Source: CAYLNK01 sp964384675
GTDB taxonomy: Bacteria > Acidobacteriota > Thermoanaerobaculia > UBA5066
NCBI GenBank assembly: GCA_964384675.1
Contig: CAYLNK010000034.1
Span: 1 to 32,718, forward strand
Direction: 5' to 3'
DNA: 32,718 nucleotides
The position numbers and the translations under genes were made by a program. The notes under the pieces were generated by a model. It was not told where the DNA came from. It made no database searches and was given only the letters and a program-made list of their open reading frames with translations. Shown here piece by piece: positions 24,043 through 32,031 of the stretch. The first letter of the stretch is position 1. Each line of letters starts with the position of its first letter.

Positions 24043-24122
24043 CCCATGAAGACCTACCCTCTTGGCGGACGGGCGAATCGTATCCCAGGAGCCGGACCTC
24101 GCGCGGCGCTACCATCCGGGCG

Positions 24123-25193
24123 ATGCGGTTCACCCTCCTCCTTCGCGTGCCGCTCGCGCTCGGCTTGGCCGGAGCGGCCGTCGCCGCGGAGGCGCCGGCG
24201 CTGACATGGCAGGCAGAGACGAGCGGCGTGGACGTCCGCCTCCGGGGCGTGAGCGCGGTGTCGGCGCGCGTCGCCTGGGCGAGCGGCGCGAAGGGGACGA
24301 TCCTCCGCACGACGGACGGAGGCACGAGCTGGACGCGGCTGGCCGTGCCCGGCGCGGAGGCGCTCGACTTCCGCGACGTCGACGCGTTCGGCGCCGACGT
24401 CGCGTGCGCTCTCAGCATCGGTCCCGGTGAGGCGTCGCGGATCTACAGGACCACGGACGGCGGCGCGACGTGGGGGCTCCGCCTCGCGAACACCGACCCG
24501 AAGGTCTTCCTCGACGCGATGGCGTTCCGCGATTCGACGCACGGCGTGGCGTTCAGCGACTCGGTGGACGGCCGGCACGTCGTCTTCACGACGACCGACG
24601 GCGGAAGGACGTGGCCGCGGGTGCCCGCCGATCGGCTGCCGCCCGCCCTCCCGGACGAAGGGGCCTTCGCGGCCAGCGGCACCAACGTGTCGATGTGGGG
24701 ACGCGACCACGTCTGGATCGGCACGGGCGCCTCTCGTGTGCTCCGCTCGTCGGACGGCGGGGGCACGTGGGCGGTCTCGACCACGCCCCTCGCGACCGGA
24801 CCCACCGCCGGCGTCTTCTCGATCGCCTTCCGCGACGCGCGGAACGGGGTCGTCGTCGGGGGCGACTACAAGAAGGAAGGCGAGGCGGTCGACAACGCCG
24901 CGTTCTCGACGGACGGGGGCGCGACGTGGGCTCTCGCGAAGGAGCACGGGCTCTCCGGCTTCCGCTCCGTCGTCGCCTGGCTGCCCACGGAGGCGGGCTC
25001 GCTCCTCGCGATCGGGCCCACGGGCGCGGACCGCTCGACGGACGGGGGGCGGACGTGGGCACCGGTCGCGACCGCCGGCTTCGACACGGTCGCGTTCGCG
25101 CCCGGCGGGCGCGTCGGATGGGCCGCGGGCAACGGAGGCCGGATCTCGAAGCTGGTCCTTCCGGAGGTCCCCGTCCGAGGACCTACCCGGTAA
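24123..25193 (+). CDS. Secreted YCF48/BNR-like beta-propeller protein
   Basis: Protein of 356 residues with a signal peptide (LLLRVPLALGLAGAAVAAEA). Six short repeats of the form (T/S)-(T/S)-DGG-x-x-W occur at regular spacing: TTDGGTSW, TTDGGATW, TTDGGRTW, SSDGGGTW, STDGGATW and STDGGRTW. This is the pattern of YCF48-like (PF14870) and BNR/sialidase-type propellers. No sialidase arginine triad is evident, so a binding or assembly role is more likely than glycosidase activity. The ATG at 24123 starts the signal peptide; the longer in-frame start at 24033 overlaps the divergent gene. No clear Shine-Dalgarno. The 3' end overlaps the convergent RsbU-like gene by 11 bp. Confidence 0.88.
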   Translation: MRFTLLLRVPLALGLAGAAVAAEAPALTWQAETSGVDVRLRGVSAVSARVAWASGAKGTILRTTDGGTSWTRLAVPGAEALDFRDVDAFGADVACALSIGPGEASRIYRTTDGGATWGLRLANTDPKVFLDAMAFRDSTHGVAFSDSVDGRHVVFTTTDGGRTWPRVPADRLPPALPDEGAFAASGTNVSMWGRDHVWIGTGASRVLRSSDGGGTWAVSTTPLATGPTAGVFSIAFRDARNGVVVGGDYKKEGEAVDNAAFSTDGGATWALAKEHGLSGFRSVVAWLPTEAGSLLAIGPTGADRSTDGGRTWAPVATAGFDTVAFAPGGRVGWAAGNGGRISKLVLPEVPVRGPTR

Positions 25194-26577
25194 CCCGCAT
25201 CACGACGAGCGTGACGTCATCCTCCTGGGGCGCCGCTCCCCGGAAGGCCCGGAGGTCCCCGATGACCGCGTCGCGCAGACGGGCCGCCGTTCCGTCCGCC
25301 CCGTCCCGCTCGATCACCGACGAAAGCCGCGACAGGCCGTACGGCGCCCCCGCGCCGTCCACCGCCTCGTAGATGCCGTCCGTGTGGAGCACGAGGACGT
25401 CACCCGGCGCGACGGCGATCTCCCGCTCCTCGAACCGGGACGACAGAGCCGCTCCGAGGGGGAGAGCCGGCAGGAGCTCCTCCTCGACCGCCCCGGTCGC
25501 CGCCCTGCGGATCAGGAGCGGGGGGTGGCCGGCGCTGGCGGTGACGACCTTCGAGCGTTCCCGGTCGAACAGCACGATCGCCAGGGTCACGAGCATCCGG
25601 TTGCTCGCGGTGGTCTGGAGCATCCGGTGGAGCTTCCGCATCACGGCGCTCGGGTGATCGAGCTCCTCGGCGAGGAGCGTCAGGCAGCTGCGCACCCCGG
25701 AGAGGACCAGCCCGCTGGCGAGGCCGTGACCGGCCACGTCTCCCACGACCACGGCCAGCTTGCCGCTCGCGGTGGTGAAGTAGCCGTAGTAGTCACCGCC
25801 CACCTCGGTCGCCGGGACGGAGACGGAGGCGATGTCGAGCCACGGGAGGGATGGGTCGCCGCCCGGCAGCATGCCGATCTGGACCTCGCGCGCCAGCTCC
25901 AGCTCCTGCCGCATCCGGATCTGGTCCTTCGCGTGGGCGCGCTCCTCCGTCCACTCCGCGAGGACGCTCCGCTTGGCGCGCCGTGTCACGACGAGCGCGA
26001 CGACCAGGGCGAACGAGAGCGTGAGGGCCAGCGCCAGGAAGAAGTCGCCCCCGAAGCCCGGCCACCCGAGGAAGGCCGCGAGGAGCGTCTCGGCGAGGGC
26101 CGTGAGGGCGACCGAGCCGAACAGCAGCACGGACTCGGCCGCCGAGACGCGGAAGAGGACGAAGAGAAACGGGAAGGCGAAGAACCACGGCTCCCGGTTG
26201 GTTCCCGCGAACGCGAACGCCGCGAGGAGGACGAACTGGAGGACCAGGATCGCGAGGACGGCTCCGCGCGGGGCCCGGGCGATGCGGCGCGCCCCCTCGT
26301 GGAGAAGGCTGCGGGGCATCCCGTCGACTCCATCGGCGAGCCGCCGGAAGACGAGGATCAGGAGCCCGGCCGCCGCCAGGTTCACGAGCGTCACGCCGAG
26401 CCGGAGGCCCGCGTGCGCGCCCGGGTCGCGGTCGAGGGAGACCGGGACCTGGATGAAGGCGACGAGGAGGAAGCCCCAGAGGACGCGGCGGAGGAGGCCG
26501 AGGTTGTGGGCATCGAAGCGCCGGCGAAGAGCCTCCTCCTCGGTGAGGGTGGCGAGGTCCTCGATCGAGAAGCGCAT
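25183..26577 (-). CDS. RsbU/SpoIIE-type PP2C serine phosphatase with N-terminal membrane domain
   Basis: Protein of 464 residues. The N-terminal half has about six hydrophobic helices (LLRRVLWGFLLVAFIQVPV, GVTLVNLAAAGLLILVF, AVLAILVLQFVLLAAFAFA and others). A short coiled linker (EERAHAKDQIRMRQELELAREVQ) leads into a PP2C SpoIIE domain (about 250-464). Metal-ligand motifs are visible: EVGGDYYGYF, VVGDVAGHGLASGL, LHTDGIYEA and EDDVTLVVMRV. Such phosphatases dephosphorylate STAS anti-sigma-factor antagonists in partner switching. No anti-sigma or antagonist gene is adjacent, so the target lies elsewhere; the STAS domain of the nearby SulP protein is only a remote possibility. The AraC gene ends 10 bp upstream on the same strand. 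Confidence 0.92.
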   Translation of the reverse strand: MRFSIEDLATLTEEEALRRRFDAHNLGLLRRVLWGFLLVAFIQVPVSLDRDPGAHAGLRLGVTLVNLAAAGLLILVFRRLADGVDGMPRSLLHEGARRIARAPRGAVLAILVLQFVLLAAFAFAGTNREPWFFAFPFLFVLFRVSAAESVLLFGSVALTALAETLLAAFLGWPGFGGDFFLALALTLSFALVVALVVTRRAKRSVLAEWTEERAHAKDQIRMRQELELAREVQIGMLPGGDPSLPWLDIASVSVPATEVGGDYYGYFTTASGKLAVVVGDVAGHGLASGLVLSGVRSCLTLLAEELDHPSAVMRKLHRMLQTTASNRMLVTLAIVLFDRERSKVVTASAGHPPLLIRRAATGAVEEELLPALPLGAALSSRFEEREIAVAPGDVLVLHTDGIYEAVDGAGAPYGLSRLSSVIERDGADGTAARLRDAVIGDLRAFRGAAPQEDDVTLVVMRVTG

Positions 26578-26587
26578 CACGGCCAGT

Positions 26588-27601
26588 CTAGCCGCGCACC
26601 ACCTGGTCCCGCGCCGCCTCGCCCGTCCCGCGTCCGCGCGGCGAGCTGCCTCCCGACGCTCTCCTCCGGACCGCGCCGGGCGGCACTCCGTTGAGCCGCT
26701 TGAACGCGCGGCAGAAGGCCGCCTCGGAACGATAGCCGAGCCGCCCCGCCAGCTCGCCCACGCCCGTGCCGCCCTCCTCGAGCGCCGTTCGCGCCACCTG
26801 CATCCGGACGCGTGCGACGTACCGAAGGGCGGGCTCGCCGACGAGCTCCGTGAATCGGGCCGAGAACGCGGACCTGGACAGTGCGGCCTCGGAAGCCAGG
26901 GAGGCGACGCTCCAGGCGCGCGCCGGGTCCCGATGGATCTCGACCAGGGCGCGGCCGATCTGCCGGTCCTGGAGGGCCGACAGCCAGCCGGCCCGTGCGG
27001 CGCCCGCCTTCTCGAGCCACCACCGGATGCTCTGGAGGACGAGCACGTCCGCGAGCCGCGCGAGCACGGCCTCACCGCCGCCCCGCACGTCGCGGGCCTC
27101 GTCCGCCATGACCCTCAACGTGCTCTCGATCCACGCGGGGTGCGGTGCCCTCTCGGCGTCGATGCAGATCAGCCGTGGGAGCAGCGCGACGAGCCGGTGC
27201 GCCGCCGGGTGGTCGAAGCGCACGGCGGCGCAGACGAGGCTGGTCGGGGCGCCGCCCCCGCCGAATCGCAGCAGCTCGTAGCGGTCCCCGGTCTCCTCGC
27301 GCGGGGCATCGAACAGCTTCACGGCCCGCACGCCCGGAGCGCTGGACAGGCGATGCCCCTCACCGTGCGGCACGAGGGTGAGGTCGCTCGGCCGGAGGAG
27401 CCGCCGTCCCGCGCCGTGCCCCTCAAGGAAGCAGGAGCCCGACCTCACCACGTGGAGCATCAGGAACCCCTTCATCGGCGGTACCGAAAGCGCCCATGGC
27501 GCGGTGAGCTCCGACCGCGCGTAGAAGGCGCCGCTCATCCGGAAGAGCTGGAGCGCCTCTCCGAGGGGATCGAGGGGAGTCCAGACGCCAGCGCCCGCCA
27601 C
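26588..27601 (-). CDS. AraC-family transcriptional regulator with cupin-type N-terminal domain
   Basis: Protein of about 337 residues. An N-terminal cupin_6-like ligand domain starts WTPLDPLGEALQLFRMSGAFYARSELTAPW, typical of this AraC subgroup. The C-terminal double HTH (about 225-320) contains WSVASLASEAALSRSAFSARFTELVG and VGELAGRLGYRSEAAFCRAFKRLNGVPPGAVRR. The GTG at 27601 (GGAG about 4 nt upstream) is preferred on family alignment; a GTG at 27664 would add 21 residues without a ribosome site. It is divergent from an NAD(P)-binding oxidoreductase gene, which it most likely controls, a common pairing. Confidence 0.88.
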   Translation of the reverse strand: MAGAGVWTPLDPLGEALQLFRMSGAFYARSELTAPWALSVPPMKGFLMLHVVRSGSCFLEGHGAGRRLLRPSDLTLVPHGEGHRLSSAPGVRAVKLFDAPREETGDRYELLRFGGGGAPTSLVCAAVRFDHPAAHRLVALLPRLICIDAERAPHPAWIESTLRVMADEARDVRGGGEAVLARLADVLVLQSIRWWLEKAGAARAGWLSALQDRQIGRALVEIHRDPARAWSVASLASEAALSRSAFSARFTELVGEPALRYVARVRMQVARTALEEGGTGVGELAGRLGYRSEAAFCRAFKRLNGVPPGAVRRRASGGSSPRGRGTGEAARDQVVRG

Positions 27602-27711
27602 CGCTCCAGTATCGCTCCGTGGGAAGGCTCTCCGACGCTCTCGGACGATCGGGCAAGGGATCACGACGCGCGGCGTGGCCGTCCGGTGCGCGGGGCGCCA
27701 GATTCGGTCCG

Positions 27712-27723
27712 GCTCGGCCGAGC
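27712..27723. promoter_or_regulatory. Perfect 12-bp palindrome between araC-like and NmrA-like genes
   Basis: GCTCGGCCGAGC is a perfect 12-bp dyad ending 24 bp before the NmrA-like ATG. An overlapping wider repeat (CGGCTC at 27710-27715 and GAGCCG at 27730-27735) surrounds it. AraC regulators normally bind direct repeats, so it could be an operator for another regulator or a chance GC palindrome. Confidence 0.3.
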
Positions 27724-27747
27724 GAGGCGGAGCCGAAGGAGGTCGGG

Positions 27748-28671
27748 ATGATCACGGTGATGGGAGCGACGGGACACACGGGAGGCGAGGTCGTGAGGGC
27801 CGCGCTCGCGGCAGGAGAGAGAGTGCGGGGCCTCGGGCGCGACGCGAGAAAGCTCGCGCTGCTTTCGGAGCAGGGCGTGGACGCGCGGGCCGGTGACGTG
27901 ACCGACGCCGCGTTCCTCGCCGACGCGTTCCGCGGGGTCGACGCCGTCTACGTCCTGACCGCGCCCGACCCGGCCGCGTCCGATTACCGGGCCGAGCAGG
28001 ATCGGCACGGGCGGGCCGTCGCGGAGGCGCTCGCCCGGAGCGGGGTGCGCCACGTCGTCGCCCTGAGCAGCCTGGGCGCGGACCAGACGGACCGGACCGG
28101 GCTCCTCCTGGGGCTCCGCGCTCAGGAGGAGCGCCTGCGCGCGCTCGCGGGGGTCGACCTCCTCCTGCTCCGTCCCGGCTCCTTCTACGAGAACTTCGAG
28201 GTGGCGCTCGGGCCGATCGCCGCGCACGGCGTCCACGTGGACGCGCTGGAGCCGTCGGTGGCCCTCCCGATGATCGGCGCGCGCGACGTCGGCGGGGTGG
28301 CGGCGCGAGCCCTCCTCTCCCGCGGGTTCCGCGGGCACCGGATCCACGAGCTCCCGGGCCCGCGCGACCTGACGCTCGAGGAGGCGACCCGGATCCTCGG
28401 CTCGAGCCTCGGCCGCCCCGACCTCCGCTACGTCCAGCTCCCGCCGGCCGAGCTCGTCGGCGTCCTCGTGAGCGCGGGCCTCTCCGAGAGCTTCGCCGCC
28501 TCGTACGTCGAGATGACGCGGGCCTTCGACGAGGGGCGCGTCGGGCCCCACCGCGAGCGCGGTCCCGAGGACCTGGCGCAGACCCCGTTCGAGGCGTACG
28601 CCGCCGAGCTCGTCGCCGCCTCGACCGGCGGCGCTCAGCGGGTGGGCGCGGACACGGTGGTGCCAGGGTAG
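27748..28671 (+). CDS. NmrA-like NAD(P)-binding oxidoreductase/sensor (atypical SDR)
   Basis: Protein of 307 residues with an N-terminal Rossmann fold (MITVMGATGHTGGEVV, GxxGxxG motif), then ARAGDVTDAAFLADAF and DAVYVLTAP. This pattern fits the NmrA/azoreductase-type atypical short-chain dehydrogenases (quinone oxidoreductase 2-like). The catalytic YxxxK of classical SDRs is not evident, as expected for the family. The ATG at 27748 has a near-perfect Shine-Dalgarno (GAAGGAGGT) 5 nt upstream, which decides the start over an upstream ATG at 27619. Divergent from the AraC regulator. Its 3' end overlaps the convergent SpoIID gene by 37 bp. Substrate unknown; NAD(P)H-dependent reduction or redox sensing is inferred. 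Confidence 0.9.
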   Translation: MITVMGATGHTGGEVVRAALAAGERVRGLGRDARKLALLSEQGVDARAGDVTDAAFLADAFRGVDAVYVLTAPDPAASDYRAEQDRHGRAVAEALARSGVRHVVALSSLGADQTDRTGLLLGLRAQEERLRALAGVDLLLLRPGSFYENFEVALGPIAAHGVHVDALEPSVALPMIGARDVGGVAARALLSRGFRGHRIHELPGPRDLTLEEATRILGSSLGRPDLRYVQLPPAELVGVLVSAGLSESFAASYVEMTRAFDEGRVGPHRERGPEDLAQTPFEAYAAELVAASTGGAQRVGADTVVPG

Positions 28672-29849
28672 TAGTGCGACAGGATCTCCCGGTACGGCTT
28701 CCCCGCGTCGGCCATCACCGCCGCTCCGATCTGGCAGAGGCCGACGCCGTGGCCCCACCCCGCACCGGTCAGGACGAGGCGACCCTCCTCGCGGTCCACC
28801 ACGAACGCCGAGCTGTAGAGGTGCGAGCGGGAGAGCGCCCGGCGGATCTCGAGCTCCTTGCCCGCCACGAGCGCGCCGCGCGTGCCCTCGATCCCGAGCC
28901 GGAAGGTCCGGCCGGAGGGGCCGCGCGCGAGCGGCACCAGGTCGACCACGTCCCCGAGGTCGATGCCGAGGCGGGCGTGGACCAGCTCGCCCAGCTCCGC
29001 CGGCGTGTATTCGACGCGCCAGCGATAGAAGTCGCGCGTCTCCTGGTCGAAGCCGGGGAGGATCCGCGCCAGGAGCGCGGCGTCCCGCGTACGGCACCAG
29101 GCGGGCGGCTCCGACCGGATCCAGGCTTCCAGGTCCGAAGGAAGCGGGCCGGGCTCTCCGTCCCGGAACGAGACGAGATACGGCACCTCGCGGTCGTCCC
29201 AGGCGGTCGCGTAGCGCTCGGTGAGGCCGCCGCAGCACTTGGAGAAGCGCGCGTCGCAGATGGCGCCCTCCGCGTCGAGGAGCATCTCGCCCGCCGTGGC
29301 GCGGACGGCCTCGGCCGCGGCGGGGGCGAAGGCCTTCGTGATCCCCTGGTACCGCTGGCAGTGGTCGTCGGCGCATACCTCGAAATCGGGGTGCGCCTCG
29401 CGCCCGTACCAGCGCCGGATCTCGCCCGGCCCGGCGTCGCCCGCGACGACCACCGGCAGCGGGCCCTTCAGCCAGCTGCGCGAGATCACGGCGTGGGCCT
29501 TCAGCAGCTCGAGCGGGCAGGCGGCGCTCATCTCGGAGGAGACGACGCTGGTGACGTACTCCTCGAGCGACACGTCGTTGACGACGGTGAGGCCGGGACC
29601 GCGCGCCAGCACCCGCAGCCCGCCCCGGAACACCTGGCGCTCCTTCCGCTCCCAGTGGAAGCCGATCCCGATGGTGACGCCGTCGAGCGCGAAGGCGCAC
29701 GAGGCGGGGTCGGACGGCGTGAGCGCGGCGTCCCCGGCGAGCCGGTGCCGGCCCGGCCCGAGCGTCGCGCCGGCGGCGTCGGTGAAGGTGCCGGTCAGCT
29801 CCACCTCGACGGACGGCAGCCCCTCCATCAAACCGACGGCCACCCTCAC
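28635..29849 (-). CDS. SpoIID/LytB-family peptidoglycan lytic transglycosylase-like protein
   Basis: Last gene of the four-gene minus-strand operon; 404 residues. The SpoIID motif SLEEYVTSVVSSEMSAACPLELLKAHAV contains the catalytic-type Glu (SSEMSA). KCCGGLTE and the terminal GWGHGVGLCQIGAAVMADAG are family signatures. A Cys/His cluster (CADDHC, then CCGG about 60 residues later) could bind metal; C. difficile SpoIID is reported to hold zinc near its active site. SpoIID enzymes cleave glycan strands lacking stem peptides. No signal peptide is seen at the GTG start (29849), which overlaps the DUF4922 stop (GTGA), so a periplasmic location is not obvious. Longer upstream starts would run into DUF4922 and are rejected. 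Confidence 0.9.
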   Translation of the reverse strand: MRVAVGLMEGLPSVEVELTGTFTDAAGATLGPGRHRLAGDAALTPSDPASCAFALDGVTIGIGFHWERKERQVFRGGLRVLARGPGLTVVNDVSLEEYVTSVVSSEMSAACPLELLKAHAVISRSWLKGPLPVVVAGDAGPGEIRRWYGREAHPDFEVCADDHCQRYQGITKAFAPAAAEAVRATAGEMLLDAEGAICDARFSKCCGGLTERYATAWDDREVPYLVSFRDGEPGPLPSDLEAWIRSEPPAWCRTRDAALLARILPGFDQETRDFYRWRVEYTPAELGELVHARLGIDLGDVVDLVPLARGPSGRTFRLGIEGTRGALVAGKELEIRRALSRSHLYSSAFVVDREEGRLVLTGAGWGHGVGLCQIGAAVMADAGKPYREILSHYYPGTTVSAPTR

Positions 29850-30742
29850 GTCAGCGTCACCGCGTCCCTCAGACGGGCGCCGGGGAGCGTCACCTCGCGG
29901 AAGATCGCCGCGACGGCGGCGCCGGTGAGCCTCTCGAAGTCCCTCTCCATCGGCGCGACGAGGATCCCGCACAGGTCGATCGCGGCGGGGCTGACGGTCA
30001 GCTCACCCGTATGGAACGCGTCCGGCCGGTGCTTGCGGCGCGGGAAGAGGAGCACGGTGAAGCCGCGCCCCTCCTCGTGGAAGACGGCGGCGTTCACCCA
30101 CGGCTCCGGCTCCTGGCCCGTCGCGGCCGCGAGCGCCGCGAGGGTGCGGTCCATCTCGCCGGCGAGGCGCGCGCGATCGGCTCCGCGGAGCGCGATCGCC
30201 GTCGCGCCGTAGCCCTCCACGAGCGGGCCGGCGCTCCGCGCGGCCAGGGCGACGACTGGCAGGCCGTCGCGCGAGCCGGCCTGCAGGTGGAGGTGGTCGG
30301 GGGCGGAGGCGCCGCAGCGGGGGCCGTTGTAGATCACGAAGAGGCCGGGGAGCGCGGCCGCGAGGTCGAGCATCGGGCCGGCCAGCCCCGCGACGCGCTG
30401 CGGTCGGTGCTCGCGGTGGACGATCGTCAGGTGGCGCTCCACGATGGGGAACGGATTCGGGTAGATGGTGAAGTCCTGGCCGAACGGCACGCCCCGCTCT
30501 CTGGGGTCCAGGTTCTCGGCGCAGAGGAAGCACGGCCTCTTCGCGATCGACGCCCCGTCCACCGCCGCCGTCGTGCTCGCGGCGCGGTGCGGGATGTGCC
30601 GCACCAGGACGTCGGCGCCGTCGGCGGTCAACGTGCGCGTCCGCGCCGCCGCGAGGCCGTCCTGGCCCTTGCAGAGGAGCGGCCACTCCTCGCGCTGCTC
30701 GCGGAGCAGCGCGTCGACCTGGCGAAGGAGCGGGGTCGTCAT
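29846..30742 (-). CDS. DUF4922 protein, GalT/Ap4A-phosphorylase-like HIT superfamily enzyme
   Basis: Protein of 298 residues. A CxxC pair (RPCFLCAENL), an NPFPIVERHLTIVHREHRPQRV stretch and the catalytic-type motif PDHLHLQAGS (at about 30281-30298) resemble GalT, Ap4A phosphorylase and GDP-L-galactose phosphorylase, in which the second His of HxHxQ forms the nucleotidyl intermediate. The length and order match DUF4922 (PF16269), a family I know mainly from Bacteroidetes and related bacteria, without an assigned reaction. Nucleotidyl transfer to, or phosphorolysis of, a sugar phosphate or NDP-sugar is inferred. The ATG at 30742 overlaps the GT2 stop by 4 bp and the stop overlaps the SpoIID start. 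Confidence 0.82.
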   Translation of the reverse strand: MTTPLLRQVDALLREQREEWPLLCKGQDGLAAARTRTLTADGADVLVRHIPHRAASTTAAVDGASIAKRPCFLCAENLDPRERGVPFGQDFTIYPNPFPIVERHLTIVHREHRPQRVAGLAGPMLDLAAALPGLFVIYNGPRCGASAPDHLHLQAGSRDGLPVVALAARSAGPLVEGYGATAIALRGADRARLAGEMDRTLAALAAATGQEPEPWVNAAVFHEEGRGFTVLLFPRRKHRPDAFHTGELTVSPAAIDLCGILVAPMERDFERLTGAAVAAIFREVTLPGARLRDAVTLT

Positions 30743-32031
30743 GTCGCCCGGTCTCGGGCCGCGCGCTTCCGGGCCGAGATCTCGAGCGTCCGGAGCCAGT
30801 CCTTGTACGCGTCGTACCGGTTCTGTGTCTCGAGGGGGAGCGCGCTGTCGGAGTTCCCCTCCCAGCGGCGGCAGAGGTAGACCGACTCGTAGATCCGCCC
30901 GATCTCGAAGTCGCGGCTCATCCGGAGCGCCACGGCGTAGTCCTCGCCGTAGCTCACGTTCGGGAAGCCGACCTGGCGCAGCACCGTCGTGTCGAAGGCG
31001 CGCGGCGCGCCGAAGCCGTTCACCCGGAGCGCGTTGTTGCGGCCATTCTCCCGTGTCCACTCCCGGTGGTCGATGAGGCCGGGCGGGATCTCGTGGAGCG
31101 CGAAGTCGACCATCGTGTACGACCCCACGACCATCGCGTACGGCCCGCTCTCGAGCTCCGACACGACGCGCGAAAGGACGCCGTCGTGCGCGTACAGGTC
31201 GTCGGAGTCGAGCTGCACGGCGTAGCGTCCGCAGGAGGACGACGACACCGCCAGGTCCCAGCAGCCGCCGATCCCGAGGTCGCGGCGGTCCGGGACGAGG
31301 CGGACGAGCCGGGAGTCGACGATGCTCTCGAGCCGCTCCGCCGTCCCGTCGGTCGAGTGGTTGTCGACGACGAGGACGTTGAAGGGGAACGGCGCCTTCT
31401 GAGACAGCGCGCTCTCGACCGCGTCCTGGATCGTCCGCTCGCGGTTCCGCACCGGGATGACGACGCTGGCGGTGACGGGGAAGGCGGCGCTCCGGTCGGG
31501 CACCGGCTGGAAACGCGGCGGAAGGAGCGCACCGATCCGCGCCAGATGCCGCGTCGCGACGTGCTCCATCTCGATCTGGTAGTCGCGGTTCCGCGGGTCG
31601 ACGTAGTCGAACATCACCTGGCCCGAGGCCCGCGTGTCCGCCGCCGACGCGGCGTAGAGCGGCTCGGGGACCCGCACGACCGGGGCGCGCTCCGAGAGGC
31701 GCAGACGCAGGTCGTAGAGGCCGCCCCACCGGAGCCCCGGCTCGAGGCCGGCTTCCCGCGCGGCCGGGACCGAGATCGCCACCACCGGCCCGAAGTCGAA
31801 GGTGTCGCGGAGGCTGCCGGGTCGATAGTCGATCCGTGGGTGGCCGACGGCGTCGGAGTAGACCCAGCCCGCGCCCGAGTCGCGCATCGCCTGCTCCATC
31901 CGCGCGAAGAGACGCGGGCCCGGCTCGACGGCGACCCGCGGGTCGCCGAGGAAGAGGACGTCCGAGGTCGCGGCGTGAAGGAGCGCGGCGACCGACGTCG
32001 ACGACAGGTCCGGCGGATGGACGAGGCTCAC
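30739..32031 (-). CDS. GT2-type glycosyltransferase with a partial second GT2-like N-terminal half
   Basis: Protein of 430 residues. The C-terminal part (about 185-420) is a canonical GT-A family 2 domain: ASVVIPVRNRERTIQDAVESALSQ, VLVVDNHSTDGTAERL and the DxD-containing YAVQLDSDDLYAHDGVL. The N-terminal part (about 1-170) lacks the nucleotide-binding start of a GT2 fold. It carries TSDVLFLGDPRVAVEPG and GWVYSDAVGH segments that look like the second half of one, so the protein may be a degenerate GT2 duplication. No membrane helix is seen. The GTG at 32031 overlaps the DUF1460 stop by 4 bp. Donor and acceptor are unknown; the operon context suggests a peptidoglycan-related or surface glycan. 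Confidence 0.85.
   Translation of the reverse strand: MSLVHPPDLSSTSVAALLHAATSDVLFLGDPRVAVEPGPRLFARMEQAMRDSGAGWVYSDAVGHPRIDYRPGSLRDTFDFGPVVAISVPAAREAGLEPGLRWGGLYDLRLRLSERAPVVRVPEPLYAASAADTRASGQVMFDYVDPRNRDYQIEMEHVATRHLARIGALLPPRFQPVPDRSAAFPVTASVVIPVRNRERTIQDAVESALSQKAPFPFNVLVVDNHSTDGTAERLESIVDSRLVRLVPDRRDLGIGGCWDLAVSSSSCGRYAVQLDSDDLYAHDGVLSRVVSELESGPYAMVVGSYTMVDFALHEIPPGLIDHREWTRENGRNNALRVNGFGAPRAFDTTVLRQVGFPNVSYGEDYAVALRMSRDFEIGRIYESVYLCRRWEGNSDSALPLETQNRYDAYKDWLRTLEISARKRAARDRAT

Noticed and set aside
19840..24204. 1454-codon plus-strand frame antisense to the large secreted protein
   Set aside because: It is highly charged with no domain pattern, while the minus-strand frame has a signal peptide, IPT, HExxH and repeats.
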